From Hyphomicrobiales bacterium (lineage in GTDB: Bacteria; Pseudomonadota; Alphaproteobacteria; Rhizobiales; Rhizobiaceae): a stretch of DNA of 64,000 nucleotides. Position numbers and translations under genes: made by a program. Shown in pieces: positions 16,313 to 25,152 of this stretch. Under the pieces are notes generated by a model that was given only the letters and a program-made list of their open reading frames with translations, made no database searches and had not been told where the DNA came from. Location of the stretch: the NCBI GenBank assembly GCA_900465665.1, contig UBJO01000032.1, positions 1 through 64,000 of the forward strand. Direction: 5' to 3'. Each line of letters starts with the position of its first letter. The stretch's first letter is position 1.

Positions 16313-17794
16313 TCAAACCACTATCGACATAGGGCTTTCGATGTAACTCTTGAAGCTGCGCAGGACCTCGGCGGCCAACGCACCATCTACCGCCCTGTGA
16401 TCGGTGGACAACGTCACACTCATCGTCGTACCGATTACGAGTTTGTCTTCCTCCACAACCGGACGACGCTCCCCTGCCCCAACGGCCAGAATTGTCGCGT
16501 GAGGCGGATTGACAATCGCTGCGAATGATTGGACGCCGAACATCCCAAGGTTAGAAACGGAAGTCGTCCCTCCCTGATACTCTTCCGGTTTTAGCTGCCG
16601 ATTACGTGCCCGAGCTGCAAGATCCCTCATCTCGGCAGAGATCGCCGCAATGGACTTTTGCTGAGCATCCCGGATGATCGGAGTAATCAGTCCGCCAGGG
16701 ATTGATACAGCGACTCCGATATCCACACTCGCATGTCGCAGCATTGCCTTGTCAGTCCAACTGACATTGGCATCGGGATTATCGCGAAGGGCGAGCGCGT
16801 GCGCCTTGATGACGAGGTCGTTCACGGAAATCTTATAGGAGCCGCTTCTATCCATGGCAGGCGACGCGGCGTTCAATCGGGCGCGCAACTCGAGCAACGC
16901 ATCAATTCGGCACTCCACCGTTACATAAAAGTGAGGTACGTTTTGCTTAGATTCGAGAAGACGCCGTGCGATTGTCTTTCGCATTCCGTCATGCGGTATT
17001 GTCTCAAAAGACCCAGGTTTAAAGAGACTGGTCACGAGATCGTTTGCCGATGCTGCAGCCATTGTCATTACTGCTTCGACATCGGACTTCATTACCTTGC
17101 CTTTGGCGCCGGTTCCCGAGACTTCCCCGAGATCGACGCCGTTCTCAGAGGCAATCCTCTTTGCGAGAGGCGAAGCTGACGGTGGCGAACCACTAGCTGT
17201 CGCTGGCGTATACGCCGCTTCTACCTGAGGCGTAACGGCTTCGCTTTCTTCGACCTTGATCGTCGCGATGGGTGTGCCGACAACAACATCCGCAGTACCC
17301 GCGGCAACCAAAATCTCGGCAATCACGCCGCCCGACGGCGCCTCGACTTCAAGCGTTGCCTTGTCCGTCTCAACCTCGGCAATGACCTCGCCAACCGAGA
17401 CCTTCGCGCCAACTGCCACCAGCCACTTGGCAAGGCTAGCGCTTTCCATCGACGGAGATAGCGCCGGCATGACAATGCTCTCCGTCGCGGTCAAAGGTGC
17501 AGGTTTTTCAAGATCGGAAATAGCCTCGAGCTTCTGCTCTGTCGGAGAATGGCTGAGGTCTGATCCGATCCGACCGATGACAGTGCCAATGTCTGCCACC
17601 TCGCCCTCACCCACCAAAATTTCGGTGAGGATGCCAGTGCCGGTCGCGAGGATGTCAATGACTGCTTTATCAGTCTCAATTTCAGCGATCGGATCCCCTA
17701 CCCCGACCGTAGATCCAGGGGCAACCGACCATTTGACAATCTTGGCAACGCGAGCGTCGTCGGAGAACGACGTAAGATTTATATCGACAGTCAT
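16313..17794 (-). CDS. 2-oxo acid/acetoin dehydrogenase complex E2 (two lipoyl domains)
   Basis: A 493-residue acyltransferase. Two lipoyl domains occur at about 1-78 and 105-182, with lipoylated lysines K43 (ETDKAVID) and K145 (ETDKATLEV). A peripheral subunit-binding domain follows (PLAKRIASENGVDLGEV). The C-terminal catalytic domain ends with STDHRAVDGALAAEV, with H466 and D470 of the active site. It transfers the acyl group made by E1 to CoA. The ATG follows AAGGAG and lies 16 nt after the E1 stop, so E1 and E2 are co-transcribed. Two lipoyl domains and the linkers resemble 2-oxo acid dehydrogenase E2 proteins, while acetoin-type complexes often carry one; specificity stays open. Confidence 0.9.
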   Translation of the reverse strand: MTVDINLTSFSDDARVAKIVKWSVAPGSTVGVGDPIAEIETDKAVIDILATGTGILTEILVGEGEVADIGTVIGRIGSDLSHSPTEQKLEAISDLEKPAPLTATESIVMPALSPSMESASLAKWLVAVGAKVSVGEVIAEVETDKATLEVEAPSGGVIAEILVAAGTADVVVGTPIATIKVEESEAVTPQVEAAYTPATASGSPPSASPLAKRIASENGVDLGEVSGTGAKGKVMKSDVEAVMTMAAASANDLVTSLFKPGSFETIPHDGMRKTIARRLLESKQNVPHFYVTVECRIDALLELRARLNAASPAMDRSGSYKISVNDLVIKAHALALRDNPDANVSWTDKAMLRHASVDIGVAVSIPGGLITPIIRDAQQKSIAAISAEMRDLAARARNRQLKPEEYQGGTTSVSNLGMFGVQSFAAIVNPPHATILAVGAGERRPVVEEDKLVIGTTMSVTLSTDHRAVDGALAAEVLRSFKSYIESPMSIVV

Positions 17795-17810
17795 GGAAAA
17801 CTCCTTCTCG

Positions 17811-19817
17811 TCAGGCCAACAAAGCCTGGACGGCTTCCTTGATCTTGCTCGCGTCGGGCAAAAGCGCTGCCTGAAGGACGGGGCTGGAAGGGATACGGGT
17901 ATCCGGAGTGGTCAAGCGCGCAATCTTCGTTTTGAGATCGGGCAACAGTTCGCCAATGCGCATGGCGATCTCGGCCGCAAATCCGCCTGTTCGGACAGCC
18001 TCATGAACAATAAGAACTTTGCCCGAAGCCTCGTTTACGGCCTTTATGATCGCGGGTTCATCAAGAGGGTTAAGCCAGCGAAGATCGAGAACACCGACAT
18101 TGCGGCCGCTTTCTGCCAGTTCATCTGCTGCAGCGAGTGCGGGTACGACCATCGAGCCCCAGGTGAGGATCACAGCGTCGCTGCCACTGCGCCTGGACCG
18201 TGCCTTGCCGACGGCTTCGGCTCCGTCAGTCAGTTCGACGGGTGTCTTGGCCTGATAGAGACCGCGTGCCTCAATGACGACACACGGATCCGGATCAGCT
18301 GCGGCCGCACGCAGCAGTGCGTAAGCATCAGTGGCAGTCGCGGCCAACGCAACCTTCAACCCCGGCACATGCGCAAGCATCGCTTCAATGCATTGAGAGT
18401 GTTGTGCACAAGATCCTGGAGTTGCGCCCTGCTGGGTTCTTACCACCAACGGCACGGAGTTTTTACCACCGGTGATGTACCGAATATTGGCTGCCTGGTT
18501 CACGAGCTGATCGAGGGCAACAAAAATGAAGTCCGCCCACATGATCTCAACTATTGGCTTCATGCCGGCCATGGCTGCACCGACCGCAGAACCTAGGATC
18601 GCATTCTCAGCGATTGGCGTATCAAAGACCCGATCATCACCAAAATCACGCTGGAGATTGCGGCTTCCACCAAAAATCCCCCCGCCTTTGCCAACATCCT
18701 CCCCGAAAATGATAGTACGCGCGTCAGTTTCAAGCTCTGCGCGCATCGCGGCGTTAACAGCCTCGATGTAGGTCATGTCTCTTGTCTCAAGGACTTTCGG
18801 AGTGTGACTTTCAGCGGCTACAGCGACAACATGACTGCCTGCAATCGCCGGGTCGGGATCGTCCGACGCCATGATTGCCTCAACCATTTCGTCGATGTTT
18901 TTCTCCTGGAAGGTACGAACACGCTCCAGGTCCTCTTCCGAGACACCTGATGCAATGAGGCGAGCTTTCATTACGCTGAGCGGATCCCGCGCTTCTGCCG
19001 CAGCTTTGTCCGCCTTCGAACGATAGTGCTCAATATCTCGACTGTAATGTCCCCACAATCTCGGTACACGGCACTCCAGCAGACTGGGACCTTCGCCGCT
19101 TCTGGCTCGTGCCGCAGCGATGGCGAAGCTGTCGCGAACAATCATTGGATCAGTTCCGTCGATTGTTGCAGCGGGGATACCATAGCCGTGTGCGCGTTGC
19201 GCGATACGTTCGACCATGAACATATCGCCAGTGGCCGTCAGCTCAGACCATCCATTATTCTCAACCACGAATATCACTGGCAGCTTATTTGCGGCGGCGA
19301 AGGCGAAGGCTTCATGGACGGCCCCTTGGTTCATAGCGCCGTCACCGATCGAAACAACTACCACGCGACCGTTCTTTTGAGCGAGGTTTGCCAGCGCAGT
19401 ACCGCAAGCAATTGTGGTACCGGCACCCACAATTGAGTTTTCACCGATGAACCGAGTGTCCGGCGCCATCAGATATGGGGACCCAGCTCGTCCGCCATTG
19501 ACCCCTTCTGCTTTCTGGCAGATCTCAGCCATAACGGCTCGCGGGTCCAGACCGCTTGCGATCGCCCAACCATGGCCACGATATGTGGAAATGATCTGGT
19601 CTTGTTGTCCCAGGCCGGCGATTGCACCCAGTGGGACAGCTTCCTGGCCTGCACAGAAGTGCATGGAACCCATAACACGAGGTGGATTAACTTGGGTAAG
19701 CGACCACGCCTTAGCCTCGAATGCACGAATGAAGGCAATCTGTGCAAATGTTTCACGAGCGAAGTTCATGTCAGACGAATTAATCGGCTTTTCGCCGGCT
19801 GCGACAACTTGGTTCAA
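17811..19817 (-). CDS. TPP-dependent dehydrogenase E1, alpha and beta fused
   Basis: I choose TTG at 19817 because GGGAGG lies five bases upstream; it gives 668 aa. Residues about 17-335 are an E1-alpha domain with the TPP motif GDG (158-160) through NN (187-188) and the segment STYRGHGWAIASGL. From about 350 an E1-beta domain follows (MTYIEAVNAAMRAEL, GEDVGKGGGIFGG, PIAENAILGSAVGAAMAG). Most bacterial complexes of this class have separate alpha and beta chains. The enzyme decarboxylates a 2-oxo acid or cleaves an acyloin and loads the acyl group on E2. An IclR-type palindrome and TTGACA lie upstream. Confidence 0.9.
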   Translation of the reverse strand: MNQVVAAGEKPINSSDMNFARETFAQIAFIRAFEAKAWSLTQVNPPRVMGSMHFCAGQEAVPLGAIAGLGQQDQIISTYRGHGWAIASGLDPRAVMAEICQKAEGVNGGRAGSPYLMAPDTRFIGENSIVGAGTTIACGTALANLAQKNGRVVVVSIGDGAMNQGAVHEAFAFAAANKLPVIFVVENNGWSELTATGDMFMVERIAQRAHGYGIPAATIDGTDPMIVRDSFAIAAARARSGEGPSLLECRVPRLWGHYSRDIEHYRSKADKAAAEARDPLSVMKARLIASGVSEEDLERVRTFQEKNIDEMVEAIMASDDPDPAIAGSHVVAVAAESHTPKVLETRDMTYIEAVNAAMRAELETDARTIIFGEDVGKGGGIFGGSRNLQRDFGDDRVFDTPIAENAILGSAVGAAMAGMKPIVEIMWADFIFVALDQLVNQAANIRYITGGKNSVPLVVRTQQGATPGSCAQHSQCIEAMLAHVPGLKVALAATATDAYALLRAAAADPDPCVVIEARGLYQAKTPVELTDGAEAVGKARSRRSGSDAVILTWGSMVVPALAAADELAESGRNVGVLDLRWLNPLDEPAIIKAVNEASGKVLIVHEAVRTGGFAAEIAMRIGELLPDLKTKIARLTTPDTRIPSSPVLQAALLPDASKIKEAVQALLA

Positions 19818-19871
19818 CGTGACCTCCCTAGGATCTAGATTTTTCCAGAAAATGCGGCACAAGCGCCAGAA

Positions 19872-19905
19872 TGTCAAATATTAATATCGACATCATTATA
19901 TGATG
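19872..19905 (-). promoter_or_regulatory. IclR-type operator site 4 and promoter (E1-E2 operon)
   Basis: CATCATTATATGATG (19891-19905) is a perfect 6-3-6 palindrome. On the minus strand TTGACA (19877-19872) lies 13 bp downstream, about 55 nt before the TTG start of E1. Confidence 0.8.
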
Positions 19906-20022
19906 TTTTCAGGCGTGTACGCAGAATTGCTTGGCACAGGTGACTGAGCCGACCTGATCAACGCTTGCTAAGCAAGTGGGCAAATTCGGACTAGGTTGAC
20001 GGGTAAGGTGAAGAACCCGGCA

Positions 20023-20799
20023 CTAAAGAGTGTACCCGCCATCAACAGCAATCGCCTGACCAACGACGTGGGGCGCCGTTGCCAGAAAGACAGCGGCATG
20101 GCCCATGTCTTCAACTGTCTGAGCTTCGCCCTGAGGCATCATGGTATCTTGAACTCGATTCCATGCGTCGGCGACGCTTTCGCCAGGCAGGGCGTTTTTG
20201 GTCGCAAATCCGTCAGGACCAATCAGCATATCTGTACCGACAATTCCAGGGCATAGCGCGTTGACCGTAATACCATCTCTCGCTACTTCCTTGGCGAGTG
20301 CGTTTGTCAGGCCAATGACACCGAATTTTGATGCACTGTAATGGGTCATGCCAGGCATGCCGACCTTCCCGACCATAGATGCCAAATTGATGATTCGGCC
20401 AAATTTCCGCCGCCGCATTTCGATCACCTGCGCCTGGCAGCACAGAAACACCGCCTTAAGATTCACGTTGTGAACCCTGTCCCACTCTTCGGGCGACATT
20501 TCAGCGATAGGGCAGACACCAACGACGCCTGCATTGTTCACTGCGACGTCCAATTGCCCGAAGCTCTCTACAGTCTTAGCGACCATTTTCGCTACGTCTT
20601 CCTGCCGTGTCACGTCTGTTTGGATCTTCAGTACACGTCGACCAAGTGCCTCGACCAGCCTTTCCGTCTCAGTTAAGCCTTCGACATCGCGATCAACGAT
20701 CGCAACATCAGCGCCGGCTTTCGCAAGGGCGAATGTGATTCCCTGCCCGATGCCTTTTGCGGCACCTGTGATAAGCGCGATTTTTCCATCCAAGACCAT
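20023..20799 (-). CDS. Short-chain dehydrogenase, NAD-type classical SDR
   Basis: The ATG at 20799 has GGAGGAAC nine bases upstream and gives 258 aa. Motifs: TGAAKGIG (11-18), NNAG (87-90), S140, YSASK (Y153, K157). Asp35 at the end of the second strand (VAIVDRD) predicts NAD rather than NADP. Overall layout resembles 3-hydroxybutyrate, acetoin/butanediol and sugar-alcohol dehydrogenases. It has its own IclR-type site upstream (20905). In the island it could oxidise a polyol or a hydroxy-acid intermediate ahead of the TPP complex. Confidence 0.9.
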   Translation of the reverse strand: MVLDGKIALITGAAKGIGQGITFALAKAGADVAIVDRDVEGLTETERLVEALGRRVLKIQTDVTRQEDVAKMVAKTVESFGQLDVAVNNAGVVGVCPIAEMSPEEWDRVHNVNLKAVFLCCQAQVIEMRRRKFGRIINLASMVGKVGMPGMTHYSASKFGVIGLTNALAKEVARDGITVNALCPGIVGTDMLIGPDGFATKNALPGESVADAWNRVQDTMMPQGEAQTVEDMGHAAVFLATAPHVVGQAIAVDGGYTL

Positions 20800-20884
20800 G
20801 GCTAGTTCCTCCAACTTCATGCCGTTCCCGTGTCCGCACTCGGCCGACACCCTCAATGCCAAGGTTAACTCGACCAAGATGGCG

Positions 20885-20919
20885 TGTCAATTTAATGATA
20901 ACATCATCATAATTTGATG
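20885..20919 (-). promoter_or_regulatory. IclR-type operator site 5 and promoter (SDR at 20799)
   Basis: CATCATAATTTGATG (20905-20919) differs from a perfect palindrome at one position. TTGACA on the minus strand (20890-20885) lies 14 bp downstream, followed after 17 bp by TAACCT as a possible -10. Confidence 0.75.
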
Positions 20920-21145
20920 CATTTGCTGCTATTGACCCATAGGGTCTGGGTATCCCTCTATCGTTTTATCGGATCGTGTGGATCTGCCTTGTGGTTTATT
21001 GGCTCCACCGGCCACCATCGCAGCCACTTTTTTTAACCAATTAGGCAACATCCGGATCGGCGAAATTAACCCAGGTTTACCTCATTCCTCAGACAGCAGA
21101 GCTCGGCGCCAATACGCCAGGGTCGCGTAGCAACCTGATCGAGGA

Positions 21146-21167
21146 CCCGCCGGCTAACGCCGGCGGG
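21146..21167 (-). terminator. Strong hairpin downstream of the zinc alcohol dehydrogenase
   Basis: CCCGCCGGC and GCCGGCGGG form a 9-bp perfect stem with a 4-nt loop, 74 nt past the stop at 21241 on the minus strand. There is no clear T-run, so this is a terminator or a transcript-end-protecting hairpin. The rest of 20920-21240 holds no gene. Confidence 0.5.
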
Positions 21168-21240
21168 ATGGCATCGTCTGTCACATCAAGCTCAAGGCGC
21201 TTTTCGCAGCGGATCGACCCCTGCCTGACTTTGGCGCCGT

Positions 21241-22245
21241 TCACGCCCTGGGATCAAAGACGAATTTCAGCCCTTCGGCTGACATCGATTTGTCGAACAA
21301 GCGCTTCCAGTCTCGCAGAGGTGCTACCTCGGACACCATAGCCTCTAAGTCGACTTTCTTGTCCGCGATTAACTGCATGGCGCGCTGCCACGACCTTGGA
21401 TTTGAGGCGAAGCCGGAGGTCACGGTCAGTTCTTTGAAGACGACATGATCGAAGGACAACGTTGCGCTCTTGCCGATAATGCCGAGGGCGACAAGATGGC
21501 CACGCTTCCCACAAGCCTTCAACGCATCCTCGACGCCATAAGGGGATCCGGAACATTCGACGACTGCAGAGAACCGTGCCTCTTCGATGGGGGCTGAACC
21601 GTCCTGAACAGCAAAACCCAATTTCTCGGCTAAGTCGAGGCGAGCACGATCGCGGGGAGTTCCGCGAACTGTAACCGATGCGCCCGTTGCTTGCGCCACT
21701 TGAGCGGCGAGCAAGCCGATAGCGCCTGGACCAATAACGAGAACATCCGACCCAGGACCCACGAGATAGTTGTCGTCAGCCATCCCGTTTGTGATGCATG
21801 CAAGCGGTTCGGCGAGAGACGCCGCAGGGCTGCTTATCCAGTCAGGCAAAATATGGACACCATGTGCCGGTACTTCCACAAAACTGGTCATAGCCCCATT
21901 GACGTGCGTACCAATAGATTTCCGTTGCGCGCACAGGTTTGGCTTGCCGTTACGGCAGAAGTTGCACACCTTGCACACCGAAAAGAAGGTTTCGCTAACG
22001 ACACGTTTGCCGATCAAGGCATTCGAGACACCCTCGCCGGTATCACAGATGAAGCCGCACACTTCATGCCCGATCACCACCGGTGGAACGACGTTGTATT
22101 CGCCTTTGTAAATATGAATGTCAGTCCCGCAGATTCCGGTCGCAGCTACTTCTAGCAATACGTTGCCGGACCGCGCCGACGGCCGAGCTACTTCTCCGAG
22201 CGTCAGATCTCCAGGCTCGTTACTGCCCTTGACAATTGCTTGCAT
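21241..22245 (-). CDS. Zinc-dependent medium-chain alcohol/polyol dehydrogenase
   Basis: A 334-residue MDR-family dehydrogenase. Catalytic zinc ligands are C39 (GICGTD) and H60-E61 (GHEVCG); the structural zinc lobe is complete (C91, C94, C97, C105). The coenzyme motif is GPGAIG. Length and motifs place it with sorbitol/threonine/galactitol-type dehydrogenases. It would oxidise a secondary hydroxyl of a sugar alcohol or sugar acid in the cytoplasm. It stands alone on the minus strand with an IclR-type site about 50 nt upstream, and a mutarotase-like gene precedes it at 22514. Confidence 0.9.
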   Translation of the reverse strand: MQAIVKGSNEPGDLTLGEVARPSARSGNVLLEVAATGICGTDIHIYKGEYNVVPPVVIGHEVCGFICDTGEGVSNALIGKRVVSETFFSVCKVCNFCRNGKPNLCAQRKSIGTHVNGAMTSFVEVPAHGVHILPDWISSPAASLAEPLACITNGMADDNYLVGPGSDVLVIGPGAIGLLAAQVAQATGASVTVRGTPRDRARLDLAEKLGFAVQDGSAPIEEARFSAVVECSGSPYGVEDALKACGKRGHLVALGIIGKSATLSFDHVVFKELTVTSGFASNPRSWQRAMQLIADKKVDLEAMVSEVAPLRDWKRLFDKSMSAEGLKFVFDPRA

Positions 22246-22296
22246 ATTTCTCCTCCTCGTCTACCCCAAGCACAAGACCTCTTATTCTGATTTTTC

Positions 22297-22311
22297 TATC
22301 ATATGATGATG
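22297..22311 (-). promoter_or_regulatory. IclR-type operator site 6
   Basis: TATCATATGATGATG matches CATCAT-N3-ATGATG with one change in the left half. It lies 52 nt upstream of the dehydrogenase ATG. Unlike sites 1, 4, 5 and 7, no TTGACA follows at 13-14 bp, but a TATGAT -10-like string lies inside the site on the minus strand. Confidence 0.65.
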
Positions 22312-22513
22312 TTCCATCAACACCTTTTGGCGTAAAAAACCAATTTACGAAAACGATCAACGAGGCCGGTCTACTCCCACGGGTCGATTAAAGCTTTCGT
22401 TCGGGATCCTTGGCGATTTGCACCTCAGGCATAAATTCAGGATCGCTAGTAAATGCGAATTATTTTGTGCAGCAGCTGTAGTTCCAAAATCCGTCCGTAT
22501 GGGCATCTATGCC

Positions 22514-23539
22514 TTATGCTCTGAGAGCTTCAAGTGTGTAGCGAACTGTCAAAGGAGCACCTGGCATGAGTGTGCATGCTGTAGATACGCCAAGGGCATT
22601 AATTGGGTTGGGTGAGATGCTGGCCACAGTCCCAAGATCAAATGCGGCAGCCACAGGTTCAACGCCGAGGCAAAGATTGCGACCATTCCATGGCTCGTAG
22701 GCCCGCCCACGATTGCTTATCCATAGCAACAGAGAAGGGAGGATGGACGGGTCCCAGGTGAGGCGATACGTAGCTCCGGCGTCATGATCTGTCAGTTGCA
22801 CTTCGCCATCAACGCCGCACAGCTGAACAATCTCTTCAGTGTCGAAAGGCAGTGGAACCCGTGAGAAATCTGCCGCTCCTCCCTTAGCCGTTGGGATCTC
22901 GCGCAAGCTGTAAAAGATAGAGCCGGCAATAGCTCGAGATACTCCTTGCTCGGGCCCTGCGGGATGAACAACGCCGAAATTAAACCGACCCACGTTCAAC
23001 TCCATCCGCTCTGCCGAACGCAGAGCGAAATTCGGGTGAATGCCCAATGGTCTTCTGCACTCTCGGCGCGCGTGGATTTTCAAGGAAAAAGTCAATTTCG
23101 CGTAGATGGGATCAGCTACAATCTCTCGTTCGACTCGAGCGATTGGAGACGACTCGGGATAATCAACGGCGATGGCGATATGGTGGTCTGTTTGGTTGAC
23201 AAGCGTCCACTCAGCCTCTGAGCCATACCCGTGAAGTAGCGTGTCGGTCGAATCCACGTCTGCCCCTTCGGGCACCGAAGCGCCCGAGACGCTTGCTCTC
23301 CAATCTTCGGAAACTGCCTCCGCTGGATAGACGCCGCCGAATGGCACGCAAGGAAATTCACCGCGAAGATTTTCGAGAATAGCAGGATCGAGTTTTCTCC
23401 CCTCGTCGAGCCAAGGCGCTTTATACAGTGGGGACACCATGTCCCCGTTGGACATGGTGAATGTCAGATCCCCCAACATCCCCCCCTTGGCGTAGACAGA
23501 CAAGCTGCCGTGATCCCACTGCATTTCCCACTTGGTCAT
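22514..23539 (-). CDS. Aldose-1-epimerase-like (galactose mutarotase fold) protein
   Basis: A 341-residue protein with ATG 23539 behind GGGAGAAAGG. The pattern is that of a galactose-mutarotase-like beta-sandwich: FGGVYPAEAVSEDW, LLHGYGSEAEWTL with its candidate catalytic His, the PLGIHPNF segment carrying a second candidate His, and a C-terminal LCLGVEPVAAAFD that supplies the Glu expected in the family. Such proteins interconvert alpha and beta sugar anomers, which would feed a dehydrogenase specific for one anomer. It lies between pntAB and the zinc dehydrogenase on the same strand. Some relatives (DUF4432) have no known activity, so function is likely but not certain. Confidence 0.75.
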   Translation of the reverse strand: MTKWEMQWDHGSLSVYAKGGMLGDLTFTMSNGDMVSPLYKAPWLDEGRKLDPAILENLRGEFPCVPFGGVYPAEAVSEDWRASVSGASVPEGADVDSTDTLLHGYGSEAEWTLVNQTDHHIAIAVDYPESSPIARVEREIVADPIYAKLTFSLKIHARRECRRPLGIHPNFALRSAERMELNVGRFNFGVVHPAGPEQGVSRAIAGSIFYSLREIPTAKGGAADFSRVPLPFDTEEIVQLCGVDGEVQLTDHDAGATYRLTWDPSILPSLLLWISNRGRAYEPWNGRNLCLGVEPVAAAFDLGTVASISPNPINALGVSTACTLMPGAPLTVRYTLEALRA

Positions 23540-23655
23540 TGGCCTTTCTCCCAGTCTTTAAATTTAAACTTTTGAACTATCTCATTTGCGCGGTCGGTCG
23601 CAGAAAAAGCTGCTGCTTATTCAGCTAACCACGGCCTGTCGCCGAGAATGTTAGT

Positions 23656-23684
23656 TGCTGAGCAGTTCCAGCGAGAGCTCAGCA
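23656..23684 (-). terminator. Stem-loop downstream of pntB
   Basis: TGCTGAGC (23656-23663) pairs with GCTCAGCA (23677-23684), with a 13-nt loop, 19 nt past the pntB stop. No T-run follows on the minus strand, so termination is uncertain. Confidence 0.4.
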
Positions 23685-23702
23685 CTGCGTTAACAGCGAC
23701 CA

Positions 23703-25136
23703 TCAGTTCAGCCCATTTAACAATGCCGAGATCGAGACCTTGGCATCGCCGTAGAACATGCGGGTGTTGTCCTTGTAGAACAGCGGATTCTCGATGCCGG
23801 AGTAGCCGGTGCCCTGCCCACGCTTGGAGACAAACACCTGCTTGGCCTTCCAGACCTCGAGCACCGGCATGCCGGCGATAGGCGAGTTCGGGTCCTCCTG
23901 GGCCGCCGGATTGACGATGTCGTTGGAGCCGATGACGATGACGACGTCGGTCTCGGGGAAATCGTCGTTGATCTCGTCCATCTCCAACACGATGTCGTAG
24001 GGCACCTTGGCCTCGGCCAGCAGCACGTTCATGTGGCCCGGCAGACGGCCGGCGACCGGATGAATGGCAAAACGCACCGTCTTGCCGGCGGCCCTCAGCT
24101 TGCGGGTGAGTTCGGAGACCGCAGCCTGCGCCTGCGCGACCGCCATGCCGTAGCCCGGCACGATGATGACGCTGTCGGCATCGTTGAGGGCGGCCGCAAC
24201 CCCTTCGGAATCGATGGCGATCTGCTCGCCTGATATCTCCATCGCCGGCCCGGTCGTCGCACCGAAACCGCCGAGAATGACCGAGATAAAGGAGCGGTTC
24301 ATCGCCTTGCACATGATGTAGGACAGGATTGCACCGGAAGAGCCAACCAGCGCGCCGGTGACGATCAACAGGTCATTGCCGAGCGTAAATCCGATGGCAG
24401 CCGCCGCCCAGCCGGAATAGGAGTTCAGCATCGATACGACGACCGGCATGTCGGCACCGCCGATGCCCATGATCAGGTGATAACCGATGAAGAAGGCGGC
24501 AAGCGTCATCAAAACGAGCGTCCACACGCCGGCGCCGTTCACATACAGGATGAGCAGGATCAGCGACAGGATGGCGGCGGAAGCGTTGAGGACATGGCCG
24601 CCCGGCAGCTTCTTCGCCTTGCCATCGACCTTGCCGGCAAGCTTGCCGAAAGCGATGACCGAGCCGGTGAAGGTGACGGCGCCGATGAACACGCCGAGAA
24701 ACACCTCGACCTTCATGATGGCAAGCTCGACCGGCGTCTTGTGGGCGAGGATGGCGGCAAAGCCGGTCAGCGCCGAGCGTGCGGCCTCATCGAGACCCGC
24801 GACTTCACCAGCCTCGATATGGGCGTTGAAGCCGATGAACACGGCGGCAAGGCCGACGAAGGAATGCAGCGCTGCGACAAGCTGCGGCATCTCCGTCATC
24901 TGCACGCGCGAGGCGACCATATAGCCGGCAGCCGAGCCGCCCACGATCATCAGGAGAATGATGGCCCAGCTGTCGACACCGGGGGAAAAGACCGTGGCGA
25001 TGACCGCCAGCGCCATGCCGACGATGCCATACCAGACGGCGCGCTTGGCGCTTTCCTGGCCCGAAAGCCCGCCGAGCGAGAGGATGAAAAGGACTGCTGC
25101 CGCAACATAGGCGGCCGAAACGATACCGATGGTCAT
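23703..25136 (-). CDS. pntB: NAD(P) transhydrogenase subunit beta
   Basis: A 477-residue membrane protein (E. coli PntB is 462). About eight to nine hydrophobic segments fill residues 1-280, followed by the soluble NADP(H)-binding domain III with [15 protein letters not shown], the [14 protein letters not shown] segment and [16 protein letters not shown]. With PntA it couples hydride transfer between NADH and NADP to proton movement. The start at 25136 lies 16 nt after the pntA stop, so the two are co-transcribed. Codons are markedly GC-rich against the surrounding island genes. Here it may rebalance NADH and NADPH made by the many dehydrogenases. Confidence 0.95.
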   Translation of the reverse strand: MTIGIVSAAYVAAAVLFILSLGGLSGQESAKRAVWYGIVGMALAVIATVFSPGVDSWAIILLMIVGGSAAGYMVASRVQMTEMPQLVAALHSFVGLAAVFIGFNAHIEAGEVAGLDEAARSALTGFAAILAHKTPVELAIMKVEVFLGVFIGAVTFTGSVIAFGKLAGKVDGKAKKLPGGHVLNASAAILSLILLILYVNGAGVWTLVLMTLAAFFIGYHLIMGIGGADMPVVVSMLNSYSGWAAAAIGFTLGNDLLIVTGALVGSSGAILSYIMCKAMNRSFISVILGGFGATTGPAMEISGEQIAIDSEGVAAALNDADSVIIVPGYGMAVAQAQAAVSELTRKLRAAGKTVRFAIHPVAGRLPGHMNVLLAEAKVPYDIVLEMDEINDDFPETDVVIVIGSNDIVNPAAQEDPNSPIAGMPVLEVWKAKQVFVSKRGQGTGYSGIENPLFYKDNTRMFYGDAKVSISALLNGLN

Positions 25137-25152
25137 GCTGTGATCCCCCCGA

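Noticed and set aside
17256..18596. 446-aa open frame antisense to E1 and E2
   Set aside because: It spans two real genes and their intergenic gap in the opposite direction and has no recognisable domain.
16313..19817. Firm assignment of the E1-E2-E3 set as acetoin dehydrogenase
   Set aside because: E2 has two lipoyl domains, E1 is fused, and no acoR-type regulator is present. Pyruvate, branched-chain and acyloin types cannot be told apart by reading alone.
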